In this document: in pieces, positions 24,799 through 35,242 of the stretch
How positions within the stretch are numbered: position 1 is the stretch's first letter
Layout of the letters: every line of letters begins with the position of its first letter
NCBI GenBank assembly: GCA_018398575.1
Contig: JAGTXZ010000008.1
Coordinates: forward strand, 620,001-684,000
Direction: 5' to 3'
DNA from: Ampelomyces quisqualis
Taxonomy: Eukaryota > Ascomycota > Dothideomycetes > Pleosporales > Phaeosphaeriaceae
Length of the DNA stretch: 64,000 nucleotides
The notes under the pieces: model-generated
The model's database searches: none
The model's input: only the letters and a program-made list of their open reading frames with translations
Told to the model about the DNA's origin: nothing
Position numbers and translations under genes: made by a program

Positions 24799-26744
24799 AT
24801 GTCATTCGATACAGAAGTCCTCATCATAGGCGCGGGCATGAGCGGTCTCGGCCTCGCAGTCCAAATCATTCGCACATTCGGGATAAGGAGTTTCGAACTC
24901 GTTGAGAAGAGTGGGGACGTGGGAGGGACGTGGTTTGTTAATCAATATCCTGCCGCGGGATGTGATGCAAGTATTGTGCTGTTATGAATGGTAGCATAAT
25001 CGCTGATACACTGAAGGTCGCTTCACATTTCTACTCGTATAGCTTTGCCCTCAATCCCGATTGGAGTCGAAAGTATTCGATGCAGCCTGAAATTCAAGCG
25101 TACTTTCGTTCAGTGGCTGAGCAGTATCGGGTTATTGAACATGTGCGCTTCCAATCGATGGTGGAAAAGGCGGAGTGGGATGATAGTGCTAAAGTGTGGA
25201 TTGTCACTGTTGAAGATGTCAAGACGAAACAGCGAATCATTCGAAGAGCAAAGATTTTGGTCTCGGGTGTAGGATCACTTTCCATGCCTAAGAAATGCGA
25301 CATTCCCGGCGTGGAAAATTTCAAGGGCAAAATGTTCCATTCAGCAGAGTGGGATCACAGTTTCGATTGGGCAGATAAAGACGTCGTCGTACTTGGTAAC
25401 TTCCCCCTGCACTTTGGATATAGACAACTACTTCTAACACACGTTCCACAGGGAATGGCTGTTCAGCAACCCAATTCCTCCCCACAATGGCCAACCAACC
25501 CAACCCTGTCCGCCACATCACCCAATACGCCCGACAAGCCCAATATCTTTCCCAGCGCGAAAATCCCGTCTACTCGCCTTTGTTCAAAGCTACGATGCGC
25601 TACGTTCCACTGGCTATGCGGTTGTATCGATTTAAGCACTACTTGGACATGGAGCGCGACTACGCAGGATTCAACATTGAATCTGGACGCTCGATTCGGC
25701 AGGCCCTTGCGCATGAGAACGAAGCGTATATCAAGAGCGTTGCGCCGCGGAAGTACTGGGATGCGCTGATTCCGAAAACGGAGATTGGGTGTAAGCGGAA
25801 AGTACTGGATACGGAGTATTTGAAAAGTTTGTGGAACGAGAATTTTGAGCTTGTGAGTGATGATCCTGTTGTGAGGATTACGGGAGATGGGGTGGTGACG
25901 AGGAGTGGGAAGGAGGTTAGGGCGGATGCGATTGTGTTGGCCATTGGGTTTGCGACGCAGCAGATGTTGTGTCCGATGGAGATTGTTGGGCGGGAGGGGT
26001 TGAGGTTGAATGACCATGTGAGTCTCGACACCACGCAGAAGGAGTGAAGCAATGCTAATGGAGATGCAGTGGGACGAGACGACTCAAGGCGTAGCACAAG
26101 CTTACCTAGGCACGGTGGTTCCTCACTTTCCAAACGTAAGTATCCTGCCAGCCTCCCTTCTACTACCCAACACCCAACCAACTCACATGTAAACCCAGTT
26201 CTTCATCCTAATGGGCCCCAACACCGTGACCGGCCATCTCTCCGTAATCTACACAGTCGAATGCCAAATAAACTTCACCCTCCGCCTTCTCACGCCGCTC
26301 CTCCAATCCCTCCCCTCATACCGCTCCCAATCCCTCATCCCAAACATCCTCGCGCCCACCCCCTCAACGATCGAAGTCAAGCCCAACGCTGCGCAGCGTG
26401 ACTCACAATGGACGCAAAGCGAAGCGAAGAAATTGGTCTGGGCATCCGGATGCACGAATTGGGCGGTCGATGAGAAGACGGGGCTGAATAATATGATGTA
26501 TCCGGACTGGCAGTTTTGGTTCTGGTGGAGGAGCGTGTTTGTGAAGAAGGCAGATTTTGTGTATAGAGACGAGAGTACGGGGAAGGAAGTTTTGCCAGGT
26601 GAGGCGGTGAAGTGGGCGAGGAGGATTATGCTGGTGGCTGTAGTGACTGGAGCGGTTTTGAAGAGGGGTTTGGTGACGGACATATTGGATGATTTTGCGA
26701 AGAGACTGAGTGGTATAGATATTTTGAGGGGGCTGCGGGGATGA
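24799..26744 (+). CDS. Baeyer-Villiger-like flavin monooxygenase
   Basis: Class B FAD/NADPH monooxygenase, expected to insert oxygen into ketones or oxidise N/S centres. Exons are 24799..24966, 25017..25395, 25452..26017, 26070..26135 and 26199..26744 (574 aa). Intron 1 starts with GC (GCAAGT...CTGAAG), a rare GC-AG intron; it is the only splice that restores AGCDVASHFYSYSF. The FAD Rossmann motif GAGMSGLG is at residues 10-20. The Baeyer-Villiger fingerprint appears as FKGKMFHSAEWDHSFDW. The NADPH motif VVVLGNGCSATQ exists only after the second splice. A late VLAIGFATQ block supports the family. The C-terminal exon (WFVEC-like NTVTGHLSVIYTVECQ, then a membrane-like LVAVVTGAVL) resembles fungal members. 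Substrate unknown. It follows the P450 and MFS genes on the same strand. Confidence 0.93.
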
Positions 26745-27287
26745 GAAGTAGTTGGAGAAGGACGGTGTAGCGTTAAGAGAGAACATACGGTGAAGCGGAG
26801 TCGAACTATATTTGTGCAAGCACGACACCAATCCGGTGCATACTAAAGCCATGGGCTACAAAATATGCGAAATTGAAAGTGAGCTCCCGATTCGAAGTGA
26901 TCTGAGGCCGTATCATTTCACCTTAGAGGTGTGGTGGAGTCTACGTCCAGCGCCATGGTCTCCATGACGACGACAAGCGCAGACTACGTACTACTGATTA
27001 TCTCTTGACCGCACAATTTTCCTCTGACGAACCTCTCAGACACACACGGGCCCAAATCTATTGTTCTCACGAGCGAACAATAGCACACGAAAAGGGACAC
27101 TCGTTTACCCGCCACGGGTGTCCCTTTCACCTCTGCGCAGAAAAACTCGACCGAAAGACCAGCCACCTGCATTTCCAGACGCACAAGAAGCAATTTCGAC
27201 TCAACTCTTCGACTCCTGGATTGGAATTGCTCCTCAGAATACACACACCATACCTTGATTGCATATATCCTAACACAAGCACGCAGA
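26745..27287. other. Intergenic before the 431-aa protein
   Basis: Terminator of the monooxygenase and promoter of the next gene. Contains a 17-bp inverted pair of the type GAAAGGGACAC / GTGTCCCTTTC around 27090-27130. No gene seen. Confidence 0.5.
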
Positions 27288-28583
27288 ATGCCAGGTTACG
27301 CTCCCCAAGCAGTCCTCCCCTCCCTTTCGCCCACCATCACCGAAGCCGACGTGCGCGCCGCAACTACATCCTTCGAGCCATTATACATCATCCAGAACCT
27401 CGTCGGCCTGAGCAGCTACCTCGTCGACCTCGTCAAGCACACCACCATCTTCGGCCGCACCATCAACGACCCCTACAGTCCCTCACTCCAAACGCTTCAC
27501 GATCGCTTGCACGCAGGCCACGTCCCTCTCAACCCCCTCCCCGGCATATCCAAAGACGCGACCCGGCAGCGCCAAAGCATCAACACGCGTACCCAGTCGC
27601 CCATGGAGTCGCGGCCGCTCGAAGACTTTGAAGACATGTACTACGCGCTCGTATCGCGGATGCAAAGCATGCACCAGACGCTCGATGCGCGGCTCTCGTC
27701 GGGCTTCAACGCTCCGACCGACGTGCTGTTCGACAGCGGTCCGCGCATCGTCGACTTCGCGGCTAGTCTGGCGGAGTACTGGAGGCTCCTCAATTCAACG
27801 GGCGTGGTGCGCGCGCTTGACGACGCGGTGCGTCAGGCGCGTGTCAATGCTTTGTATACTGCGATTCATGCGGAGTTGGAAGCGAATGTCATTACGCAGG
27901 TTGATGCGGATGGGCTATTGAGGGATTTGTATGAGAGCAAGGACGAGGCGGAGGGGTTGAGTTGGATTGGGGCGTGGAGTCCGGCGATGATGGGCGCGTG
28001 GTTGGAGGAGAAGTATAGGGTTGTGTTGGGCGTGGAGAAGGAGGAGAAGGAGAAAAGGGAGAGGGAGTTGAGGAAGAGGGCGAAGATGAAGAGGGTCAAG
28101 GGGAAAGAGGGAAAGGTGGGTCGGAAGGGAAGTAGGAGTCCGACGAAGAGGTCGAGCATGGAGAAGATGTTGGAGGGTATGGAGGGCGGACTTGCTAGGT
28201 TGAACGACACTGGCGGCGGCGGTGGTGGTGGGGTAATGAGGCGTGGTCCCGGGCAGAGTGCGAGGTTCGTGCAGCAAGTGGAGGAGGGTATGCGTATGCA
28301 GGCTCGGGAGGTCAACAAGGAAGCGCACATTGGTGTCCAGCTTGAGAGCCACGATAAGCAACAGGGAGAGTTCGAAGAGGGTTTCAAGCAGCCTGATCGC
28401 CAGTGGCAGCTCAAGTCCCAACGGGTCTCCGAGTACTCAAGCTACCTTCGCGGTGCGGCCAGCTACAACGCGCGCTCCATTGTCGACAACACGGCTTACA
28501 GCAACTCTGTGCGTGGAAACATGGTGGACAGTCTCGGTCTGGAAGATGCCATGGAGGACGATGCAGACAAGATGGAGTTCTGA
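27288..28583 (+). CDS. Conserved-looking protein of unknown function
   Basis: Single-exon gene of 431 aa that I do not recognise. The first ~250 residues are helical and well composed (for example ADVRAATTSFEPLYIIQNLV and PRIVDFAASLAEYWRLLN). A highly charged Lys/Glu/Arg helix follows (about 255-290), probably a coiled coil with a nuclear-localisation-like KRAKMKRVKGKEGKVGRK. Then come a poly-Gly run, a Gln-rich segment and an acidic end (DAMEDDADKMEF). The frame is open for 33 nt upstream without ATG, so the ATG at 27288 is chosen. No signal peptide or membrane segment. Strong codon-like GC3 periodicity over the whole frame and lack of stops support a real gene. A nuclear or scaffold role would be a guess. 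Confidence 0.8.
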   Translation: MPGYAPQAVLPSLSPTITEADVRAATTSFEPLYIIQNLVGLSSYLVDLVKHTTIFGRTINDPYSPSLQTLHDRLHAGHVPLNPLPGISKDATRQRQSINTRTQSPMESRPLEDFEDMYYALVSRMQSMHQTLDARLSSGFNAPTDVLFDSGPRIVDFAASLAEYWRLLNSTGVVRALDDAVRQARVNALYTAIHAELEANVITQVDADGLLRDLYESKDEAEGLSWIGAWSPAMMGAWLEEKYRVVLGVEKEEKEKRERELRKRAKMKRVKGKEGKVGRKGSRSPTKRSSMEKMLEGMEGGLARLNDTGGGGGGGVMRRGPGQSARFVQQVEEGMRMQAREVNKEAHIGVQLESHDKQQGEFEEGFKQPDRQWQLKSQRVSEYSSYLRGAASYNARSIVDNTAYSNSVRGNMVDSLGLEDAMEDDADKMEF

Positions 28584-28913
28584 GAGTAGTAGGAAGCCCT
28601 GAACGATCATTGCAGCTCTGGCAGCAGTGATCTCGAGATGGCTTTCATGAATTGATCTTACACAGTTCAGACACCTTTGCTCAGAATGTCGTGATTGCTT
28701 AATCCTCATCTTCGTCTTTCACAGCAGAAATGCAGTGCCGCTCATGTGCAGACGCACTGAGGGTTTGGCTTGACCGGAGTAGGTGCATATGTTGCTTTTT
28801 GGCGGGTAGGTAATGTATATACATGGCTTCGTTGGTTGGTATCTCATGGTGTTGTACAAACCTCAAATCTGTGAGGTCCTCGGCGGGTTTCCCTCGCCTC
28901 TTTCTGTGCGTAT
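28584..28913. other. Shared 3' region of convergent genes
   Basis: Lies between the stop codons of the 431-aa protein (+) and Mgr2 (-). No gene seen. Confidence 0.6.
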
Positions 28914-29480
28914 TTAGTTGCTTTCCCCACGAGAATCGTGCAGACCCTGGCGATGACGATGCAGGATCGTGGGTGTTCGATTGATCCGACTGAAGGCCTC
29001 GGTGGCAGTGGGCGAGCTCTCGGTTCGGATGGTAGTACCAATGGCCATGAAGAAGCTGCCACGCATGGTCAGCAACTGCCTGAAGCTCTCTCTCTCTCTC
29101 TCTTGGAAACAGCGCATACCCGAACGTTGCTGCTGATCCCATCATGTACTGGCCCAGGGTCCGTAGCATTCCGTTCGGACCGGGGCCGAAGCGCACGATG
29201 TTGGTGAATCCTAGGCCCGTCAGCGACGTGGTTGGACAGAACATGACATATTGTGCGCACCAAAGATGAAGCCGATGATGAGCCCGACAGCTGTTCAAGC
29301 ATTAGGCGAGTACTCTACACTGTTCGCGGCCTGCAACGTACATCCGCCCATCATGCCGCCCATCTTGACTGCACGCTGTTAGCCGTCCTGCGCCAACGTG
29401 CGGGTGGCTGCTTCCCTACGCTTGTCAAGGGTAGACGGGCCACGCGCCCCTTGGGGCATTGATCCAACAGGCACTGGCAT
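28914..29480 (-). CDS. MGR2: Mgr2/Romo1 TIM23-complex subunit
   Basis: Small inner-membrane protein with two hydrophobic helices; Mgr2 gates lateral release of preproteins from the TIM23 translocase. Five exons on the minus strand: 29480..29420, 29368..29342, 29290..29261, 29210..29120 and 29055..28914; introns 51, 51, 50 and 64 bp; 116 aa. The spliced product carries the family core TLDKLKMGGMMGGSVGL, then IIGFIFG, NIVRFGPGPNGMLRTLGQYM and MGSAATFGFFMAIGTTIRTE, including the GxxxG-type helices. No single open frame shows this. The unspliced minus-strand frames look like noise. Two exons are only 27 and 30 nt. The start is at 29480; a second in-frame ATG at 29459 is possible. The tail after IRTE is about 35 residues, Arg/His-rich. 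Intron 4 contains a (CT)9 tract on the plus strand. Confidence 0.93.
29086..29103. repeat. (CT)9 microsatellite in Mgr2 intron 4
   Basis: Nine CT units on the plus strand, (AG)n in the Mgr2 transcript, inside the last intron. Confidence 0.85.
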
Positions 29481-30424
29481 CTCGAGTACTGCGCACTGCT
29501 CGGGGAAAGCTTCCAGCCGATCGAATGCGGACGAGAAGTTTGGCTGTCTTGACTCTTGATAGCCCGCCTGGCTCGTGCGCTCGCCAAGGAGGGCACCACT
29601 GCACGCATGGAAACTGTGACAGGACGGGTTCAAGATATCTACCGCAGGCAATCTCGCAGAAGTGATGCGATGCTATGCTGGTGCCGGTCGCTTGCACCCA
29701 AACCTGGACTGCGTTCGGGTGCATACAGTACCTCTGGCGCAGCGGCGTTTGCCGTGTGGCGCACGTGACTTCAGACGCCCTTTCACCGCGCTGCAGGAAT
29801 GCGGCCAATCGAGACGAACAACATTTCCCACCCCGTGCAGCGTCTGCCCCCCTGTTGCCGCCACAGTTCTGCCATCTCACAGCCATCCGCCGTCGTGCTG
29901 CTCTTGCGCTGCTACAACCACATCCCGCCTGCGTCTCGCACATCTGGCCAGTCAGCGCCCAGCTGCCCCAGCAGAGCGACCAGGCCCGACCACGACTCCT
30001 CTCGCTCCTGGAATCTTGGACCATCCGAGTCGCCCACCACCGCCCGCCGCCCACCACCCAAGCCCGATCCGCGGCCGCCATCGCAGCACCGACTCGTCCC
30101 AGGCCCCGCTGCTGTGCTCTGCGCCCGTCTGCAGCGCCTGCATCTGCCCTGCCGTCGCACGGGCTCCCACGAACAGCACACGACATTCGGCTACGGCGCG
30201 ACCTTCATCCCCTGCCCACCCGCTGCACCCCCCCGTCGACGGTCACCTTCCGCGGCGCATGAGTGTCTGATCGAGCCGTCGAGTGTTGCACTTCGGCCAG
30301 TCCACGTCCCGGCTGCCACGCTGTCGCTGGCCGCGCCGCTAGGAGCGGAGGAGACGGCCATCTCAGGAAAAGCGACCCTGAACGCTGCACCCCGTTCCTT
30401 CCTCGAACACCCACAACTCCGCCA
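29481..30424. other. Divergent promoter, Mgr2 and FHA protein
   Basis: About 940 bp between two divergent genes. The right part is C-rich on the plus strand (pyrimidine-rich leader) with overlapping open frames on both strands (29662-30270, 29425-30186) that I read as composition artefacts. The FHA frame is open upstream to 30263 without ATG. Confidence 0.5.
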
Positions 30425-32678
30425 ATGACGGCCGTCGCATTACCCCACCAGAACCTCAATCGGCAGCCATGGAGCGCTGAGGCCAGCACCGCCAATGGAC
30501 CGTTTATGCCACGCAAAAGCGCCCAGCGGACAAACTCCAGCTCGTCGCTGTCGTCGCAGGCATCAACCACCTCGACCGTCTCGGCCGCCTCTTCACAGTC
30601 AAACGGCGTCGCGCCTGCAAACGGTACCGCTGCCGACCCAGCGTGGGCTGCCCGCAAAACAAAAGCGCCCAAGGGACTATGGCCCGCAACCAAGACTGAG
30701 CCCATAGCCGGAATATCGACGGCGCGCCCGCAGCCCATTGCATCTGCAGGCCCAGGATCTTCGGCTGCATCTGCCATGAGCGCACTCCAGACTCCGGCGC
30801 CCATGGTGCCCTCGCAACACAATGGCGCGGTGCAGGCCCAGCAGCAGAACGGCGCCCCCAGGCCGCAGGCTCCCGAGCAACCTGCAGTTCTGCACCTCGT
30901 TCCCATGAACGCCACCTTTGAGCGCAAGACCATCACCGTCCCGTTCTTTCCCGATGTCCTCCGTATCGGCCGCCAAACCAACAACAAAACTATCCCCACG
31001 CCGCTCAACGGATACTTCGACTCAAAGGTCCTCTCAAGACAACACGCCGAAGTATGGGCAGACCGGAACGGCAAGATTTGGATACGCGATGTCAAATCCT
31101 CCAACGGCACATTCGTGAATGGATCACGCTTGTCTCAAGAGAACAGAGATTCAGATCCCCACGAGCTACGCGAGCAGGACATGCTGGAACTCGGAATCGA
31201 CATTGTCAGCGAGGACCAGAAGACGATAGTACACCACAAGGTCGCTGCACGTGTTGAACATGCCGGAATCTATGCAAGATCTGCCGGCGATATGATGGAC
31301 CTCAACTTCGGCGAACTCGAGAATTCACACCTGTCGAACATGATGGGCCCAAATGGTCAGCAACAACTAGCCAACATGCGCGGTAGGGCACCTAGTAATG
31401 GCTCCATGAATGGCCAACGAATGCAAGGCCCTGGGGCAAATGGCGGATACGCCAACAACATGCAGCAACCGCGACACCCCAACTTCTGGCTGCAGCCCAT
31501 CACCATGGAGCAGGTCGTGAAGAAGCTCAATGTAAGTCTTCTGACACCGGTGCGTACGCAAGTGCTAACAATCAAAGGCCGAAATCAAAGCTGCCAAGCA
31601 GCAATCACAAGAGCTTCAACAAACACATCAGTACATCAATGCCATACTGACCTCCGACCCTAAGAAGGAGCCGACAAGGTCATCGCCTATCGATCCTTCC
31701 AAAATCTCACCCATCAAAGATATTGCCTTGAAAGCCAGATTCTCCGACCCGCCTGCTCCGCCCCCTCAGCAGCCGCTGCCGGCAAAGCCCGACGCCGCTT
31801 CCTCGCTCAGAAGGTTGGATACCGAGCGTCCAAAGCTCGGGTCGCCCGTACGATCCGATGCACAAATGTCTACCTTAACCGAAGCTTTGACTAGCGCTAA
31901 GAAGGAGATCGAATCACAGAGCATTCGTCTCCGAGACTTGGAGGCAATGCTGACCGAGGAGCGTCGCGCAAGGGAGGATGCCGAGGAACGAGCCGCTAGA
32001 CTTGAGCGCGAGTCAAGCAAAGAGCTACAGGAGGCAGAGTCCCAGTATGCCAACGGAGACGTTGAAGAACGTGCAAGTGAAAGTGAGGAGGAGGCACAGA
32101 ATCCCGGGCTGGAGAACGGATCAGCACTACCCGATGCTACTAATGCCACCTCGCGATTGCAACAGCGGTTGGAGCTGATGATGACGGAGATGAGCGAAAT
32201 GAAGCAGCAAATGGAACGTTACCGAGAACGTGCCGAGACTGCAGAGGCAGACCGTAAGAGCCTAGCGGAAATGATCGAAAGCATCCGCCGAGACAATGCG
32301 AGAACGTCAAGCAGGGAGACAAGGCGACGAAGCCGCAGCAACAGCAATCCGTCAAGAGAGCTTGCTCAGGTTGGGAACGATGGCTTCGAGGACGATCATG
32401 GGGCAGAAGAGGGTGAGATTATGATCATTAAAGACGAGGATCTAGACGAAGACGGCACCGATGACATCCTACGTCGATCTCATATGCCCAATGGTCATGC
32501 CCTTGAGAATGGAACCGAGAAGTCATCGACAAAGTCACCTAATGTATTGGTCACTCAGCAACATGGCCGCTCCGATCTCATGTATCATGGAGGTCCAGTA
32601 GGAGCTATGGTCGCAGTTGTTGCGATTGGTGTAGCTATCATGGCTATGATGAACCAATATCCTAAAGTCGAGCGCTGA
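30425..32678 (+). CDS. PRO45: SLMAP-type FHA, tail-anchored STRIPAK protein
   Basis: Homologue of SLMAP / Sordaria PRO45 / yeast Far9-Far10, the FHA-domain subunit that places the STRIPAK phosphatase-kinase complex on ER, nuclear envelope and mitochondria; in fungi it controls fruiting-body development and cell fusion. Exons are 30425..31531 and 31578..32678 (intron 46 bp), 735 aa. A Ser/Ala/Gln-rich N-terminus (1-155) precedes the FHA domain (about 160-290) with RIGRQTN, the SRQHAEVW strand and the DVKSSNGTFVNG loop, which carry the phosphothreonine-contacting Arg, Ser and Asn. A conserved block HPNFWLQPITMEQVVKKLN follows, then long coiled coils (about 460-500, 570-630) and a single C-terminal helix VGAMVAVVAIGVAIMAMM, a tail anchor. 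The start is the first in-frame ATG. Confidence 0.92.
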
Positions 32679-33482
32679 AGGAATTACCGAAAGCACGCCT
32701 ATTTCACACTAGTAGTGCCAGCTGGACACGCCCAGGGTCGTACTGCTGGAGAAGGCGGGAGTAATTGGCACATTGTCTATTGTCTCCTAGACCTGTCACA
32801 CCAATATCCATTCAACAACACGCTGCCGGTGAAGCTTTCGACCATTACGGTGTTGCTCAGCCCCACTGGTAATGGCACAATTTACACATTGGCAACATGT
32901 TCATCTTACGCCATGAACAGCGAGGCATGACGCCTACGCACGATACCCACACATCCACTACTACTTCAGACTATTATCACCAATACCGTTCGGCGCGAAA
33001 TTGGTCGCTTGCCTACTTGTCCTCGGCGTCCAAACTGCAAAGCAAACATGATACATCATACTCGGCGTTGCGGTGATGCCTACGGAAGGCTTGCACAACT
33101 TCTCACTTTTCCACAATCGGCGTTTCTGGGCTTTCCTTGTCTTGGGTGCACTACTTACCACGGGATAACTTGGTCCCACACCAACGTTCACTGTAACAGC
33201 AAGCGACTACTACAACGTCTTTTTCCTTTGTACATGAACTTGACCTTCTTTGACTTGTACTTGGGGTTGGTATTGGGGGCGTTGGATGACAAAGATGAGA
33301 GGAATGGAATGGAATGGGATGTGGTCGGATGAGTGAGGGTGTGGTGGAAAGGGCTTTGACCCTGAGACTTCAATTATACATATTTGACCTTTAACTTTGT
33401 ACCTGAGCGTGACTCGAATGCTCCTTTTCTTTCATGCATAATTGTAGAACGGGTCTCTTAGACTGTTGCCTCCACATCTTCC
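32679..33482. other. Convergent 3' region, FHA protein and POP7
   Basis: Both flanking genes end here. No gene seen; small frames at 33009-33332 (+) and 32961-33191 (-) overlap and lack domains. Confidence 0.6.
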
Positions 33483-34323
33483 TTACTTGACCCAAATACT
33501 CACCGTAACACAACTCACGTTCCTCAACCTCGTCTCAGGAACATGCTCACCACCCCCTTCCACCCCTGCCACATCAACCTCAACATCATCCACAGCCCTC
33601 ACACTCCCCATCTCCACTCTAACCCCACACCCCTCCCCCTGCATTTCCACACCCACTTCCAGCGCCCGCGGAATCGCCCGCCCACTCGCTTTCACAAACA
33701 CCCTCTCCCGTCCCCCCGCCTCTCTCCTGCCCCCGCCCACCCTTCCACCCGCTACATCCCGCTCCACAAGCGTGTTCCTCAACCCCCCTGCCCTGCGCAC
33801 CCTATTGCCCCACTCCGCCTGCAGCGAAGCATTTTCTCGACGCGATATGTGCGCAAGCAGGGCGCGGATGCGTTTTAGCGCGGGGACAAAGGGTGTCGAG
33901 GGCGTGAGGTAGATTGTTTTCGGGGTGAGGGCGGAGGAGAAGGGTGTTGGGGGGGAGGGGTGGAGGAGCGGGCGTTTGGAGATTTTTGTGTCTGGGGGAA
34001 ATGGTTAGTTGGTGCGTGCATGAAGGGGGGGGGAGGAAGGTACGTGGTGGAAGTCGGGGGAGTTTCTGGTGGTTTGGGTTGGTGGGGGTTGGTTTTGAGG
34101 GGGCGGGTTTGGGGGGGGTTGGAGCGGCGGCGTTGCTTGGCTTCGGGTGGTTCGTCTGAGGTGTATCTTGTGTTGGGGTCTGAGCTGAGCTTGATTTGCT
34201 GCAGGGTAGTTGTGGTTGCGCGCATGGAGGTGTTGGATCTGTGATGGGAGGATCGATTGCTGCTTGCGTTGTTGCGTCGGTGGGCTTGACTTGTCCGTCT
34301 CGAGTTCGTTTCTTGCCTGCCAT
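33483..34323 (-). CDS. POP7: RNase P/MRP subunit Pop7 (Rpp20)
   Basis: Alba-fold protein that with Pop6 binds the P3 domain of RNase P and RNase MRP RNA, needed for tRNA 5' and rRNA processing. Minus-strand exons are 34323..34044 and 33991..33483 (52-bp intron, branch CTAAC), 262 aa. The splice gives KLPRLPPHTKISKRPL, matching the usual Pop7 start. The Alba core follows: TPKTIYLTPSTPFVPALKRI, LLAHISRRENASLQAEWG, RVFVKASGRAIPRALEVG, VRVEMGSVRAVDDVEV, and the terminal strand RNVSCVTVSIWVK. The core matches the family strongly. The first ~90 residues are Pro/Thr-rich and poorly conserved in type. An in-frame ATG at 34389 would add 22 residues. The gene diverges from LIP2 over 172 bp. A run of overlapping proline-rich frames on this strand is a shadow of exon 1. 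Confidence 0.9.
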
Positions 34324-34495
34324 AGCTCTTGTTTCGAGGTGTAAAATTGTGCGCACCCTGAACAATGGTGTCGCGTCGCTCGCAGTCATGTACTACGCGA
34401 CCCAAAAAGCACACTATCGATAAGAGGCGGACTTTGTCGGCGTTTAGCTCTTGAACATGTAAGTCTTCAACCATGCACGACGAGCAATAACGAGC
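34324..34495. promoter_or_regulatory. Bidirectional promoter, POP7 and LIP2
   Basis: Only 172 bp separate the two start codons, which point away from each other, so the two housekeeping genes probably share control elements. No TATA box seen. Confidence 0.5.
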
Positions 34496-35242
34496 ATGGC
34501 AAGCCGGGCGCGGCAGAATATCTTGCGACACATACATCTTCGCGGCTCTACACCATATCAACGCGCGGCATCTCTCCAAGAACATTTCGTGTCCCGCTTT
34601 CTAGCCTCTAAACCGCCATCCAACGCGCCAGCTCCCGCCCCGCACATCATCACCGCCGAATTCTCACCAGTGTACACTTGTGGTCGCAGAGAGGTCGGCA
34701 ATGTGTCCGCAGAGCAACAAGAGTACTTGCGAGCAAATGGCAAAGCCGACTTCGTAGAAGCCATGCGCGGCGGGCAGACAACGTTCCACGGCCCCGGCCA
34801 ACTGGTCGCATACCCCATCGTAGACATCAGAACGCACAAGCTGAGCCCAAGATGCTATGTAGGCATGCTGGAGAAGAGCTTGATAGCTACCTGCGCGCAG
34901 TACGGCATCAACGCCATGACTACGGAGAACACGGGCGTGTGGACTAGTGACGATGAGAAAATAGCGGCGATAGGAGTTCACATGCGTCGGAACATTACTA
35001 GCCACGGTGTTGGTCTCAATGTCAACACTGATTTGTGGTGGTTTGACAGGATTGTCGCGTGTGGGCTCCAAGGCAAGAGGGCTACGAGCTTTGCGAAGCA
35101 GGGAGTCGAAGGCGAAGATGTGGCGAATGTGGGAAGAAAATTTGCGGAGGAGGTTGCGAGCCGGTTAGACGGTGTTGATGGTGTCGAATTGGTGGGACAA
35201 GACGAGGTGGAGAGAATATTGGAGGAGGCGAATGCAAGATAA
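34496..35242 (+). CDS. LIP2: Octanoyl-[acyl-carrier-protein]:protein transferase
   Basis: LipB-type enzyme that moves octanoate from mitochondrial ACP to lipoyl domains, the first step of lipoate biosynthesis for GCV-H, PDH and KGDH. Single exon, 248 aa. Family signatures are visible: HIITAEFSPVYTCGRR, the RGGQTTFHGPGQLVAYPI block, an IAAIGVHMRRNITSHGVGLN block containing the catalytic Lys/His region, and NTDLWWFDRIVACGL. The usual catalytic Cys position in LipB (GLxxxxxTS) reads as CGLQGKRATS, so the Cys is present in the CGL element. The basic N-terminus (MASRARQNILRHIHLRG) fits mitochondrial import. Divergent from POP7. Confidence 0.95.
   Translation: MASRARQNILRHIHLRGSTPYQRAASLQEHFVSRFLASKPPSNAPAPAPHIITAEFSPVYTCGRREVGNVSAEQQEYLRANGKADFVEAMRGGQTTFHGPGQLVAYPIVDIRTHKLSPRCYVGMLEKSLIATCAQYGINAMTTENTGVWTSDDEKIAAIGVHMRRNITSHGVGLNVNTDLWWFDRIVACGLQGKRATSFAKQGVEGEDVANVGRKFAEEVASRLDGVDGVELVGQDEVERILEEANAR

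Noticed and set aside
29425..30186. 253-aa minus-strand open frame
   Set aside because: It overlaps the Mgr2 first exon and the C-rich leader of the FHA gene, has no domain, and similar-length frames occur in other phases, so it reflects base composition.
33802..34585. Proline/threonine-rich minus-strand frames of 195 and 236 aa
   Set aside because: The 195-aa frame reads POP7 exon 1 in its true frame but runs on through the intron; the 236-aa frame is an out-of-frame shadow. The spliced model reaches the conserved Alba core.
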